Shown piece by piece: positions 32,990-41,225 of a stretch of DNA of 64,000 nt. Numbering within the stretch: the first letter of the stretch is position 1; each line of letters begins with the position of its first letter. The translations under genes were made by a program, and so were the position numbers. Location: NCBI RefSeq assembly GCF_003002055.1, contig NZ_PVZF01000008.1:236994-300993 (forward strand), in the 5' to 3' direction. This DNA comes from Kineococcus rhizosphaerae. Its GTDB lineage: Bacteria > Actinomycetota > Actinomycetes > Actinomycetales > Kineococcaceae. The notes under the pieces were generated by a model, which searched no databases, was not told where the DNA came from, and was given only the letters and a program-made list of their open reading frames with translations.

Positions 32990-34359
32990 GAGGGTTCGTC
33001 TACCACCGTTGCGGGTGCGATCCGGTCCTCGACAAGGCAGGGAATCGCCGAACGTGCCCAAAGGCGTCGGGTCGGGCCCGACACGGGTCCTGGTACTACC
33101 AACTCTCCGGCGTGATCGGTGGCGAGCGGGTTCAGTCGAAGCGGGGCGGGTTCGCGACGAAGCGTGACGCCGAGGCACAACTCGCCGAGGTTCTCGACGC
33201 CCAGCGGCGCGGCGTGAAACCCTCCGCCGGGGCCGTCCTCGTCGGCGACTACCTACGAGACTGGCTCGAGGCGAAGGTCGCCGCCGGACTCCGCCCGACG
33301 ACCGCCCGGTCCTACCGGAGTCACATCGAGAACTACCTCGTCCCCCACCTCGGCACGATCCGGCTCCGCGAACTCACCGCACTCGACGTCGAGAAGGGCC
33401 TCCGGGAGGCGGCGACGAGTCCGATCCGCGGAGCGGGCCCGGCGACGATCGGACGCGTCCGCGCGACCCTGCGCAGCGCCCTCGGGTCGGCGGTCCGGAA
33501 GCGCCTCGTCCCCTTCAACGCCGCCGGGAACCTCGACCTCCCACGGGCGCCCCGTCCGAAGGTGCGCCCGTGGGAGCCGGAGGAGGTCGGGGCTTTCCTC
33601 GACCACGCCGCGACCGACCCCCTCGGCGTCCTCTACGAGGTGATCGTGATGAGCGGACTCCGGCGCGGGGAGGCCCTCGGCCTACGGTGGGCGGATGTCG
33701 ACGTCGACCGGGGGGTCCTGACCATCCGTCAGGCCCTCGTGACGGCGAGGAACGACGAGGCAGACCCGTGCGTGGTGTGCGGGGGCCACGAGTCGACGAC
33801 CTTCGGCCCGCCGAAGACGGCCAGCGGAGAGGCACGGATCGTCGACCTCGACGAACGGACGACCGGGGCCCTCCTGGCGCAGCGCATCGCCCAGGACGCC
33901 GACCGGGAGGCGTGGGGGACGCGGTACGTCGATCACGACCTCGTCTTCGCCCAGCCGGACGGGATGCCGCTCCAACCGGACCGCGTGACGAAGCACTTCG
34001 TCGCCCTGGCCCGGGAGGCGGGCCTCCGACCGATCCGTCTTCACGACCTCCGCCACGGTCAGGCGTCGCTCCTCCTCGCCGCCGGGGTCGACCTCGCCGT
34101 GGTGTCGAAGCGCCTCGGACACTCGTCCTTCGCCCTCACGGTCGACACCTACTCCCACCTCCTCGGCGGGGTCGGTCGGGCGGCGGCGGACGCGGCGGCG
34201 GGACTGGTCCCTCGCAGCACGCGCTACCAGTCTGCTACCAGTGAGGCCCCCGAGGGGGGTACTCCCGCACCGGAAACTGTTGCGAGAGTAAGTGGGCCCC
34301 CAGGGGATCGAACCCTGAACCCGCGGATTAAAAGTCCGCTGCTCTGCCGATTGAGCTAG
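32986..34359 (+). CDS. Tyrosine-type site-specific integrase reading through attR
   Basis: The 457-residue recombinase has an N-terminal arm-binding segment with CGC...C, a SAM-like core-binding domain (VGDYLRDWLEAKVAAGLRPTTARSYRSHI) and a catalytic domain with Arg226, His353, Arg356, His379 and Tyr389. An insertion carrying CVVCGG could bind zinc. GTG 32986 overlaps the XRE stop. Residues about 436-449 are encoded by attR, and the last eight (ending CRLS) by the antisense of the host tRNA. In the excised circle the frame would instead end about 11 residues past att with sequence TGPEIPDGVAE. Confidence 0.93.
   Translation: MRGFVYHRCGCDPVLDKAGNRRTCPKASGRARHGSWYYQLSGVIGGERVQSKRGGFATKRDAEAQLAEVLDAQRRGVKPSAGAVLVGDYLRDWLEAKVAAGLRPTTARSYRSHIENYLVPHLGTIRLRELTALDVEKGLREAATSPIRGAGPATIGRVRATLRSALGSAVRKRLVPFNAAGNLDLPRAPRPKVRPWEPEEVGAFLDHAATDPLGVLYEVIVMSGLRRGEALGLRWADVDVDRGVLTIRQALVTARNDEADPCVVCGGHESTTFGPPKTASGEARIVDLDERTTGALLAQRIAQDADREAWGTRYVDHDLVFAQPDGMPLQPDRVTKHFVALAREAGLRPIRLHDLRHGQASLLLAAGVDLAVVSKRLGHSSFALTVDTYSHLLGGVGRAAADAAAGLVPRSTRYQSATSEAPEGGTPAPETVARVSGPPGDRTLNPRIKSPLLCRLS
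34223..34242. repeat. Probable integrase arm-site repeats, right end
   Basis: Two copies of GCTACCAGT (34223-34231 and 34234-34242) start 11 bases apart, 50 bases inside attR and within the integrase coding sequence. A 19-base stretch around them is identical to the left-end cluster at 25417-25435, supporting a role as recombination arm sites. Confidence 0.65.
34292..34335. repeat. attR, 44-bp direct repeat within tRNA-Lys
   Basis: This copy is identical to 25243-25286 and covers the tRNA-Lys from the anticodon loop to just past the discriminator base, so integration restores a functional tRNA. It also encodes part of the integrase C-terminus on the other strand. Confidence 0.95.
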
Positions 34360-34365
34360 AGGCCC
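34293..34365 (-). tRNA. tRNA-Lys (anticodon UUU)
   Basis: The 73-base gene folds fully: acceptor GGGCCTC with GGGGCCC (one wobble), D-arm GCTC/GAGC, anticodon stem GCGGA/TCCGC with loop CTTTTAA giving UUU, T-arm CAGGG/CCCTG with TTCGATC, and discriminator A. CCA is not encoded. Its 3' part was supplied by the integrated element. The integrase gene runs antisense through it. Confidence 0.96.
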
Positions 34366-34475
34366 CGGACCCGGAGGCCCGGCGTCATCATCGCAGACGC
34401 CCCGTACCCCCTCCACCACGCCCGGCCACCCCCACCCTGAGACACATCCGTCCCGGGTGACACAGAGGTGTCGCG

Positions 34476-34495
34476 TCCAGGTCCAGTAACCTGGA
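34476..34495. promoter_or_regulatory. TetR operator, probably autoregulatory
   Basis: TCCAGGTccagtaACCTGGA has perfect 7-base arms around 6 bases and ends 3 bases before the GTG start of the TetR gene. Position and symmetry suggest direct repression of its own (near-leaderless) transcript. Confidence 0.65.
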
Positions 34496-34498
34496 GCC

Positions 34499-35062
34499 GT
34501 GCAGGGGGTGCGGTCGTCCACGGAGTCGACGACGGAGAGCTCGGCCCGCACCCGCACCCGGTCCGCGGTGCTGCTGGGCGCCATGGCGACCCTGCGCGAA
34601 CGGCCCGCCGCCTCCCTCGGTGAGATCGCGGCCGGCGGGGGCATCTCCCGCAGCACCCTGCACCGCTACTACCCCGACCGCCGTCAGCTCCTGGCGGCCA
34701 TCGAGGAACTCGTCGAAGCCGAGTACGAGGCCGCGGTCGAGGCCGCCCACGTCGACGACGGCACCGGCCTGGAGGCCTTCGCCCGGCTCGTCGACGAGCT
34801 CTTCCGCCGGCTCGACGTGCTCGCGTGGTGGTTGCGGCAGGACGCCGAGGACGACGAGGAGCTCGACTCCCGCATCGGCGCGCTCATCGCCCGCGGCCAG
34901 GCCGACGGCTCGATCGCCGCAGGGCTGAGCGGTGCGTGGGTCGAGGGCCTGGTCTGGGCCGGGTTGTGGGCCGCCAACGACCTCGTCGTCGCCGGCGTGC
35001 ACAGCCTGCGTGACGTCCGGTCGATGTGCCGGCAGTCCCTGGTCCGCGCCCTCACCGCCTGA
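34499..35062 (+). CDS. TetR-family transcriptional regulator
   Basis: The 187-residue regulator has an N-terminal HTH at about 20-68 (LLGAMATLRERPAASLGEIAAGGGISRSTLHRYYPDRRQLLAAIEE), followed by a helical ligand-binding domain (LFRRLDVLAWWLRQDAEDDEE, AWVEGLVWAGLWAANDLV). GTG 34499 directly follows the palindrome and lacks a clear ribosome site. It lies just outside the integrated element and precedes the riboflavin-kinase-like gene on the same strand. Its ligand and other targets are unknown. Confidence 0.9.
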   Translation: MQGVRSSTESTTESSARTRTRSAVLLGAMATLRERPAASLGEIAAGGGISRSTLHRYYPDRRQLLAAIEELVEAEYEAAVEAAHVDDGTGLEAFARLVDELFRRLDVLAWWLRQDAEDDEELDSRIGALIARGQADGSIAAGLSGAWVEGLVWAGLWAANDLVVAGVHSLRDVRSMCRQSLVRALTA

Positions 35063-35133
35063 ACCCTCCGCGCAGGCTGCCCGCGCGGTTAACCTGGCGG
35101 GACACGACGTCGACCCCCGGGAGAACAGCGCCA

Positions 35134-35793
35134 GTGGACGAGCAGGGACCCGCCGCACCGCTGGAGTTCACCGGCGTCGTGGAACGGGGCGACGAGCGCG
35201 GCCGGACCCTCGGGTTCCCGACCGCGAACCTGCCGTTGCCGCCGGGGCTCGACCCCGAGGACGGCGTGTGGGCCGGCATCGCCCAGGTCCACGGCTCCGG
35301 GGACGTCCACGTCGCCGCCGTCTCCGTCGGCACCCGCCCCACCTACTACCGGCGCGACGGGGTCCGCCTCCTCGAGGCGCACCTGCTGGACTTCTCCGGA
35401 GACCTGCTCGGTGCCCGCCTCACCGTCCACCTCTACCGCCGGCTGCGCAACCAGCGGCGCTTCGACGGCCCCGCCGAGCTCGTCACCCAGCTCGAGGTCG
35501 ACGTGCGCGCGGTGCGGGCCTGGGCCCGCGAGCAGCAGGTGCGCGGCCGGCGCAAGGTCGCGCGCGGCACCCGGACGCTGCGGCGGCAGGAACTCGCCCA
35601 GCGCCTCGTGGACCGCTCCGAGCGGCGGACCAGCGCCGTCGCCGCCCGGGTCGCGGCGGTCGCGGCGGCCGGGGGCACACCCACGCACGAGGACGTCGCG
35701 CAGGCCACCGGCGTGCCCGTCGACTACCTGCGGTGGCGCTACCCCGACCTGAACGTGCTCGGCGCCGCCCCCGAGGGCGAGCGCGCCGGCTGA
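35134..35793 (+). CDS. Riboflavin-kinase-domain protein with C-terminal HTH-like extension
   Basis: The 219-residue protein has a riboflavin kinase fold at about 8-135: GVVERGDERGRTLGFPTANL (nucleotide/riboflavin loop), SVGTRPTYYRRDG, and EAHLLDFSGDLLGARLTVHLYRRLRNQRRF with the catalytic-region Glu. The FAD synthetase domain of bifunctional RibF is absent. Instead residues about 150-212 are helical, with TPTHEDVAQATGVPVDYLRWRYPDL resembling a helix-turn-helix. It may phosphorylate riboflavin or sense flavin and regulate. GTG 35134 has GGGAG about 10 bases upstream. Confidence 0.75.
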   Translation: MDEQGPAAPLEFTGVVERGDERGRTLGFPTANLPLPPGLDPEDGVWAGIAQVHGSGDVHVAAVSVGTRPTYYRRDGVRLLEAHLLDFSGDLLGARLTVHLYRRLRNQRRFDGPAELVTQLEVDVRAVRAWAREQQVRGRRKVARGTRTLRRQELAQRLVDRSERRTSAVAARVAAVAAAGGTPTHEDVAQATGVPVDYLRWRYPDLNVLGAAPEGERAG

Positions 35794-35812
35794 CCGTCCT
35801 AGCCTCACGGGC

Positions 35813-36493
35813 ATGGATCTCGGGTTCGAAGGACGCGTCGTCGTGGTCGCCGGCGGCCGGGGCTACATCGGCCGTGCCGTGGTGGACAGGTTGCGGGCCG
35901 AGGGGGCGGTCGTCGTCGTCGCCTCGCGCGAACCCGGTGAGGGCGGGGTGGCCCTCGACCTCGTGGACCCGGCCTCCGTGGACGCCGCCGTCCGGCGGGT
36001 CCTCGACGAGCACGGCCGCATCGACGGCCTCGTCGTGACCGCGGCCCCATCGGCCCGGACCCTGGACCCGGCGAAGAACTCCGACCCCGAGCAGATCCTC
36101 ACCGCGCTCGACGCCAAGGCCCTGGGGTTCCTGCGCCTGGCCGCAGCGGTGACGCCGGCCATGCGCGAGGCCGGGTACGGCCGGATCGTCGGCGTCAGCG
36201 GCCAGAACGCCTACCTGACGGGCAACACGACGGGCGCGGTGCGCAACGCAGCCCTCGTCATCGTCGCGAAGAACCTCGCCGACGAACTCGCGGGCACCGG
36301 GGTCGCGGTGAACACCGTCAACCCCGGCCCGGTCGTCGACGACCCGTCGGCCCGGGTCCCCGAGCACGGCCCCGGGGAGTCCTCCCCGCAGCAGATCGCC
36401 GACCTCGTCGCCTTCCTGGTCTCCCCGCTGTCCGCCGTCAGCGGCGAGGCCGTCGCGATCGGGCACCGCGTGCGCGGCGTCACGGCGTTCTGA
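35813..36493 (+). CDS. Atypical SDR-fold protein lacking the YxxxK motif
   Basis: The 226-residue protein has an SDR Rossmann start (VVAGGRGYIGRAVVDRL) and the overall SDR pattern through IVGVSGQNAYL and VNTVNPGPV. Where the catalytic Tyr and Lys should be, the sequence reads TTGAVRNAAL, so Tyr and Lys are replaced by Gly and Asn. It may be a degenerate or redox-inactive binder, or use a different mechanism. ATG 35813 is 19 bases after the riboflavin-kinase-like gene, so they are probably cotranscribed. Confidence 0.82.
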   Translation: MDLGFEGRVVVVAGGRGYIGRAVVDRLRAEGAVVVVASREPGEGGVALDLVDPASVDAAVRRVLDEHGRIDGLVVTAAPSARTLDPAKNSDPEQILTALDAKALGFLRLAAAVTPAMREAGYGRIVGVSGQNAYLTGNTTGAVRNAALVIVAKNLADELAGTGVAVNTVNPGPVVDDPSARVPEHGPGESSPQQIADLVAFLVSPLSAVSGEAVAIGHRVRGVTAF

Positions 36494-36531
36494 ACCGCCC
36501 CGGCAGGGGGACGATCCGCACGGCAGCCTGA

Positions 36532-38058
<1,527 letters not shown>

Positions 38059-38115
38059 CGGGACGCTGGGCGGTGCCGGGAATGCGACCGCGACGGCGCC
38101 GGGTTGTCGCCTGAC

Positions 38116-39111
38116 GTGAGCCTCGCCGAGACCCGCGCCGAGACGTTCGCCGGACCGTCCTGCCGGGGCCTGCCGTCCGCGACGGACGTCCTGAGCGCGG
38201 CCCTGGCCTGCGTGCGCTGGAACGTGGAGGAGTACCGCACGTTCAGCGCCGGGCCCGGCGCCCGCACCCACCACGCCGGGGACGGCGGGAGGTTCCTGCT
38301 CGTCGAGACCGGCCGGGTCCGCGTCACCTCCGCGGCGCTCGACGCGCCGCAGGAGCTGCGCGCCGGGCACTACCTCCTGCTGCCCCGGGGCGGCGAGCAC
38401 CACCTCGTGGTCCTCGAGGACGCCGTCGTGCACAGCGCCGACCTGTCCGCCGACAGCCCCGACGCCGTCCGGCTGCTGCGGGCCATGCCCGCCGCGGTCC
38501 TCGCGTGCTGCCTGCTCGCGCGCGACCCCTTCGTCGCCGACGTCCTGCAGCAGATCTCCCGCGAGGTCTCCGCGCAGCGGCCCGGGTCGGCCCCCGTCGT
38601 CGCGGCGCTCGCCAACGTCGTCACCACCGCGGCCCTGCGGTCGTGGGCCGAGAGCGGCTGCGGCAGCGCGGAGGTGCTGCGCGGGATGCTGCGCGACGAC
38701 GACGTGGCCCGGGCCCTGAGCGCCATCCACGCCGACCCGGGCGCCGCGTGGACGGTGGACCGCCTCGCCCGGCTGGCGCTGTCCTCGCGCACCGTCTTCG
38801 CCGAGCGCTTCCGGCGGGCCGTGGGCCAGACCCCGGTGGCGTACCTGGCCCGGTTCCGGATGGAGGAGGCCAAACGCCTCCTGCAGGTCCAGCGGCACGA
38901 CGCGTCGGTGACCGACATCGCCACCAGCCTCGGCTACGCCTCGGACGCGGCCTTCATCCGTGCCTTCCGCAGGCACACGGGGACCGCGCCCGGGCGCTGG
39001 CGTCAGCTGTCCGAGGACGATCGCGAGGACGGCCGCGCGGCGAACCGCGGCGAGCTCGACGCCCGCAGCACCGTCCCGCCCAGGATCGCGGCGACCGCGC
39101 CGACGGCGTAG
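38116..39111 (+). CDS. AraC-family regulator with cupin ligand-binding domain
   Basis: The roughly 331-residue protein has an N-terminal cupin domain (about 20-190, EEYRTFSAGPGARTHHAGDGGRFLLV, RAGHYLLLPRGGEHHLVV) and a C-terminal double HTH (about 195-300, AAWTVDRLARLALSSRTVFAERFRRAVGQTPVAYLARFRMEEAKRLL, VTDIATSLGYASDAAFIRAFRRHTGTAPGRWR). The last ~30 residues extend antisense into the MFS gene over 109 bases and look like readthrough. GTG 38116 was taken as start; TTG 38104 is possible. The convergent MFS gene is a likely target. Confidence 0.9.
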   Translation: MSLAETRAETFAGPSCRGLPSATDVLSAALACVRWNVEEYRTFSAGPGARTHHAGDGGRFLLVETGRVRVTSAALDAPQELRAGHYLLLPRGGEHHLVVLEDAVVHSADLSADSPDAVRLLRAMPAAVLACCLLARDPFVADVLQQISREVSAQRPGSAPVVAALANVVTTAALRSWAESGCGSAEVLRGMLRDDDVARALSAIHADPGAAWTVDRLARLALSSRTVFAERFRRAVGQTPVAYLARFRMEEAKRLLQVQRHDASVTDIATSLGYASDAAFIRAFRRHTGTAPGRWRQLSEDDREDGRAANRGELDARSTVPPRIAATAPTA

Positions 39112-40271
39112 GCCGTCGTCACCCCGGCCCCGTCCACCAGCAGCCCGCCGACCCCGGCGGCCACGGCGATCGCCACCTGGAACATCGACGTCGTCAGCCC
39201 GGCGCCCTGCTCGACCCGGTCGGGGACGGTGCGGGCCAGCCAGCTGATGACGATCGTGGGGATGCCGCCGAACGCGAAGCCCCACAGCGCGGCCGCGACC
39301 ACGACGACGGCGAACGGACCCACGCCGGCGACGACCCCGACGACGCCCACCGCGAGCAGGGCCGGCCACAGCACGAGGGCCAGCGGGAGCCGGCGGTCCG
39401 CGGTCGGGCCGGCCGCCAGGTTGCCCAGCACCGACGCGACGCCCAGGACCGTCAGGACCGTGGCGATCTGCCCGGTGCTCACCTCGGGCAGCCGTTGCAG
39501 CGCGGGGCGGACGTAGGTGAAGGCGGTGAAGTGCCCGCCGGCGAGGAACCCGACGCCGACCAGCCCGGCGACCAGCACCTTCGAGCGCAGGGCGCCCACC
39601 AGCGAGGACAGGCCCGGCGCCGCGGCGCCCTCGGCGGGCGCGACGCGCGGCACGGCGAACCACACGACCACCAGGGCCACGACCGTGATCGCCGTCGCGA
39701 GCCAGAACACCGGCCGCCACCCCCACGCCTCGCCGAGGAAGGTCCCGACGGGCACCGCGGTCACGGTGGCCAGCGGCATGCCGGCGTTGGAGACCATGAC
39801 GGCCCGGCCGACCTTGTCCGGCGGGGCCAGCCGTGCGGTGACGGCCGGCGCCAGCCCCCAGAACCCGGCCAGGGCGACGCCCAGCAGCAGCCGGGCCAGC
39901 AGGATCGTCCAGAAGGCGCCGGAGAGGGCCACGAGGGCGTTGGACACGACCGCGGCCGCGAGCAGCGCCGCGAGCAGGCGGCGCCGGTCGGCGCGCGGGA
40001 ACAGCGCGCCGACGGTCGGGGCGGCGACGATCCCGGCCAGTGCGGTCGCGGTGACGGCCTGGCCGGCGAGACCTTCGGAGATGCCGAGGTCGGCGGCGAT
40101 GCGGGGCAGCAGGCTCGCGGGCAGGAACTCGGCGGTCACGAGGGCGAAGACGCCCACGCCGAGCGCCACCACGGCGGGCCAGGGGGAGCGCGGGGCGGTG
40201 CGGCCGGAGCTGCGGGGCCGGGGGATCCGGCCCGCGCCGCGGCGGGTCGTCACGGGGGTGTCGCTGTTCAC
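39003..40271 (-). CDS. MFS transporter, DHA1 family (NepI/AraJ-like)
   Basis: The 422-residue protein has 12 predicted spans. An early ALVTAEFLPASLLPRIAADLGIS segment characterises the arabinose-efflux/NepI branch. The motif A loop after span 2 is shortened to FPRADRRR. A charged 30-residue N-terminus and a Ser/Arg-rich tail are cytoplasmic. The start is GTG 40271. It is presumably an efflux pump; whether for nucleosides, sugars or drugs is unknown. Its 3' end overlaps the AraC gene tail-to-tail. Confidence 0.88.
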   Translation of the reverse strand: MNSDTPVTTRRGAGRIPRPRSSGRTAPRSPWPAVVALGVGVFALVTAEFLPASLLPRIAADLGISEGLAGQAVTATALAGIVAAPTVGALFPRADRRRLLAALLAAAVVSNALVALSGAFWTILLARLLLGVALAGFWGLAPAVTARLAPPDKVGRAVMVSNAGMPLATVTAVPVGTFLGEAWGWRPVFWLATAITVVALVVVWFAVPRVAPAEGAAAPGLSSLVGALRSKVLVAGLVGVGFLAGGHFTAFTYVRPALQRLPEVSTGQIATVLTVLGVASVLGNLAAGPTADRRLPLALVLWPALLAVGVVGVVAGVGPFAVVVVAAALWGFAFGGIPTIVISWLARTVPDRVEQGAGLTTSMFQVAIAVAAGVGGLLVDGAGVTTAYAVGAVAAILGGTVLRASSSPRFAARPSSRSSSDS

Positions 40272-40367
40272 GTCGCCCAGCCTGCCGCCCCGTCGGCGCG
40301 CGCACCTGACCGTGGCGCCGCCGGGGTGTGCCGATCGTCCGCCGCGCCCGTCACCCGGCCGTGTCCG

Positions 40368-40793
40368 TCACCCGGCGGCGGCCGTCCGGCGGCGCAGCGC
40401 GGCGAGCCCGCGCTCGGCCGCGGCGCGGACCTGCTCGACGGAGGTGTCCAGGACGTCGGCGATGCGTTCGTCGGACTGGTCGTCGACGTACCGCAACGCC
40501 AGGACGGCGCGCTGCCGGACCGGCAGCACGCCCAGCGGCCCGGGGGTCCCGGCCCGGGTGGACCTCGACCCCCGCCGGTGCCGCGTGGTCGCCAGGACCA
40601 GCCTGCGGTCCACCTCCGCGGCGGGGTCGGGCGAGCGCGAGATCCGCGGCCACGCCAGCAGGACCCGGGCGAGCACGTCCTGCACGACGTCGTCGGCTTC
40701 GGCCGGGTCGCGCAGCAGGGCGCGGGCCAGCCGCTGCAGCGCAGCCCCGCGCACCGCGACGAACTCCTCGAAGGTGGGCCGCCGGGAGGTCAG
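40368..40793 (-). CDS. ECF-type sigma factor (SigE-like, short)
   Basis: The 141-residue protein has a sigma region 2 (FEEFVAVRGAALQRLARALLRDPAEADDVVQDVLARV) and region 4 (LPVRQRAVLALRYVDDQSDERIADVLDTSVEQVRAAAERGLAAL). The only codon that keeps region 2 intact and precedes it is CTG at 40793, overlapping the VOC stop as CTGA with GGCAGG upstream. Other starts would truncate region 2. No anti-sigma gene is adjacent. This group is widespread in actinobacteria and mostly uncharacterised. The start codon needs confirmation. Confidence 0.78.
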   Translation of the reverse strand: MTSRRPTFEEFVAVRGAALQRLARALLRDPAEADDVVQDVLARVLLAWPRISRSPDPAAEVDRRLVLATTRHRRGSRSTRAGTPGPLGVLPVRQRAVLALRYVDDQSDERIADVLDTSVEQVRAAAERGLAALRRRTAAAG

Positions 40794-41152
40794 GGCAGCA
40801 CCTGCCGGATCCCCACGAGGTTGCCGAACGGGTCCAGCAGCTGGCACAGCCGCTGCCCGCCGAACACCGTCTTCGGCCCCCGGTGGGCCAGCGCGCCGTG
40901 CGCGACCCACGCGGCGGTGACCGCGTCGACGTCCGCCACGTCCCAGTACGCGACGGGACCGGAGACCCCGGCGCCGGTGTTGAACTCGTCCTCGACGTGC
41001 AGCACGAGCCGGCCCGCGCCGGTGTCGAAGACCGCCAGCTGGGGGATCTCCTCGACCGGCGGGTCGCCGAGCCGGTCGGTGTACCACCGGACGGCGCCGG
41101 GCAGGTCGGCGACGAACAGGAACACGGTGCTCACGTGCGACAGGGCCTCCAC
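40790..41152 (-). CDS. VOC-family (glyoxalase-like) protein
   Basis: The 120-residue protein has the paired beta-alpha-beta-beta-beta modules of the vicinal oxygen chelate fold: STVFLFVADLPGAVRWYTDRLG, VLHVEDEF, GPVAYWDVADVDAVTAAWVAHGA, and QLLDPFGNLVGIRQ. Such proteins are dioxygenases, lyases or antibiotic-binding proteins. GTG 41152 is the start. Its stop overlaps the sigma factor start, so the two are coupled. Confidence 0.88.
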   Translation of the reverse strand: MEALSHVSTVFLFVADLPGAVRWYTDRLGDPPVEEIPQLAVFDTGAGRLVLHVEDEFNTGAGVSGPVAYWDVADVDAVTAAWVAHGALAHRGPKTVFGGQRLCQLLDPFGNLVGIRQVLP

Positions 41153-41225
41153 CCGCCCGACGGTAGGAGGCGCCCGTGGCGACGTCGTGTCCCTGCCAGG
41201 GCCAGGGTGCTGCGCCGCCGGCGGT

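Larger units (their letters stand above)
25243..34335. mobile_element. Integrated 9.05-kb capsid-encoding satellite/prophage-like element in tRNA-Lys
   Basis: The element is delimited by identical 44-base repeats at 25243-25286 and 34292-34335; the right copy lies inside an intact tRNA-Lys gene, the left copy is only the tRNA 3' part. Inside are, on the minus strand, excisionase, a 141-aa protein, TOPRIM/DUF3987 protein, a 224-aa protein, probable scaffold, a 77-aa protein, HK97-type capsid, a 57-aa protein and HNH nuclease; and on the plus strand XRE regulator and tyrosine integrase, plus a lone + gene at the left end. No portal, large terminase, protease, tail or lysis gene is present, so it cannot form a phage alone. 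Gene content resembles the phiRv1/phiRv2 elements of Mycobacterium tuberculosis. Leucine codons look more CTC-biased than in flanking genes. Confidence 0.92.

Noticed and set aside
32968..34359. Upstream integrase start at 32968
   Set aside because: It is a possible GTG, but the 32986 start gives the GTGA overlap used throughout this element, so I preferred the latter.
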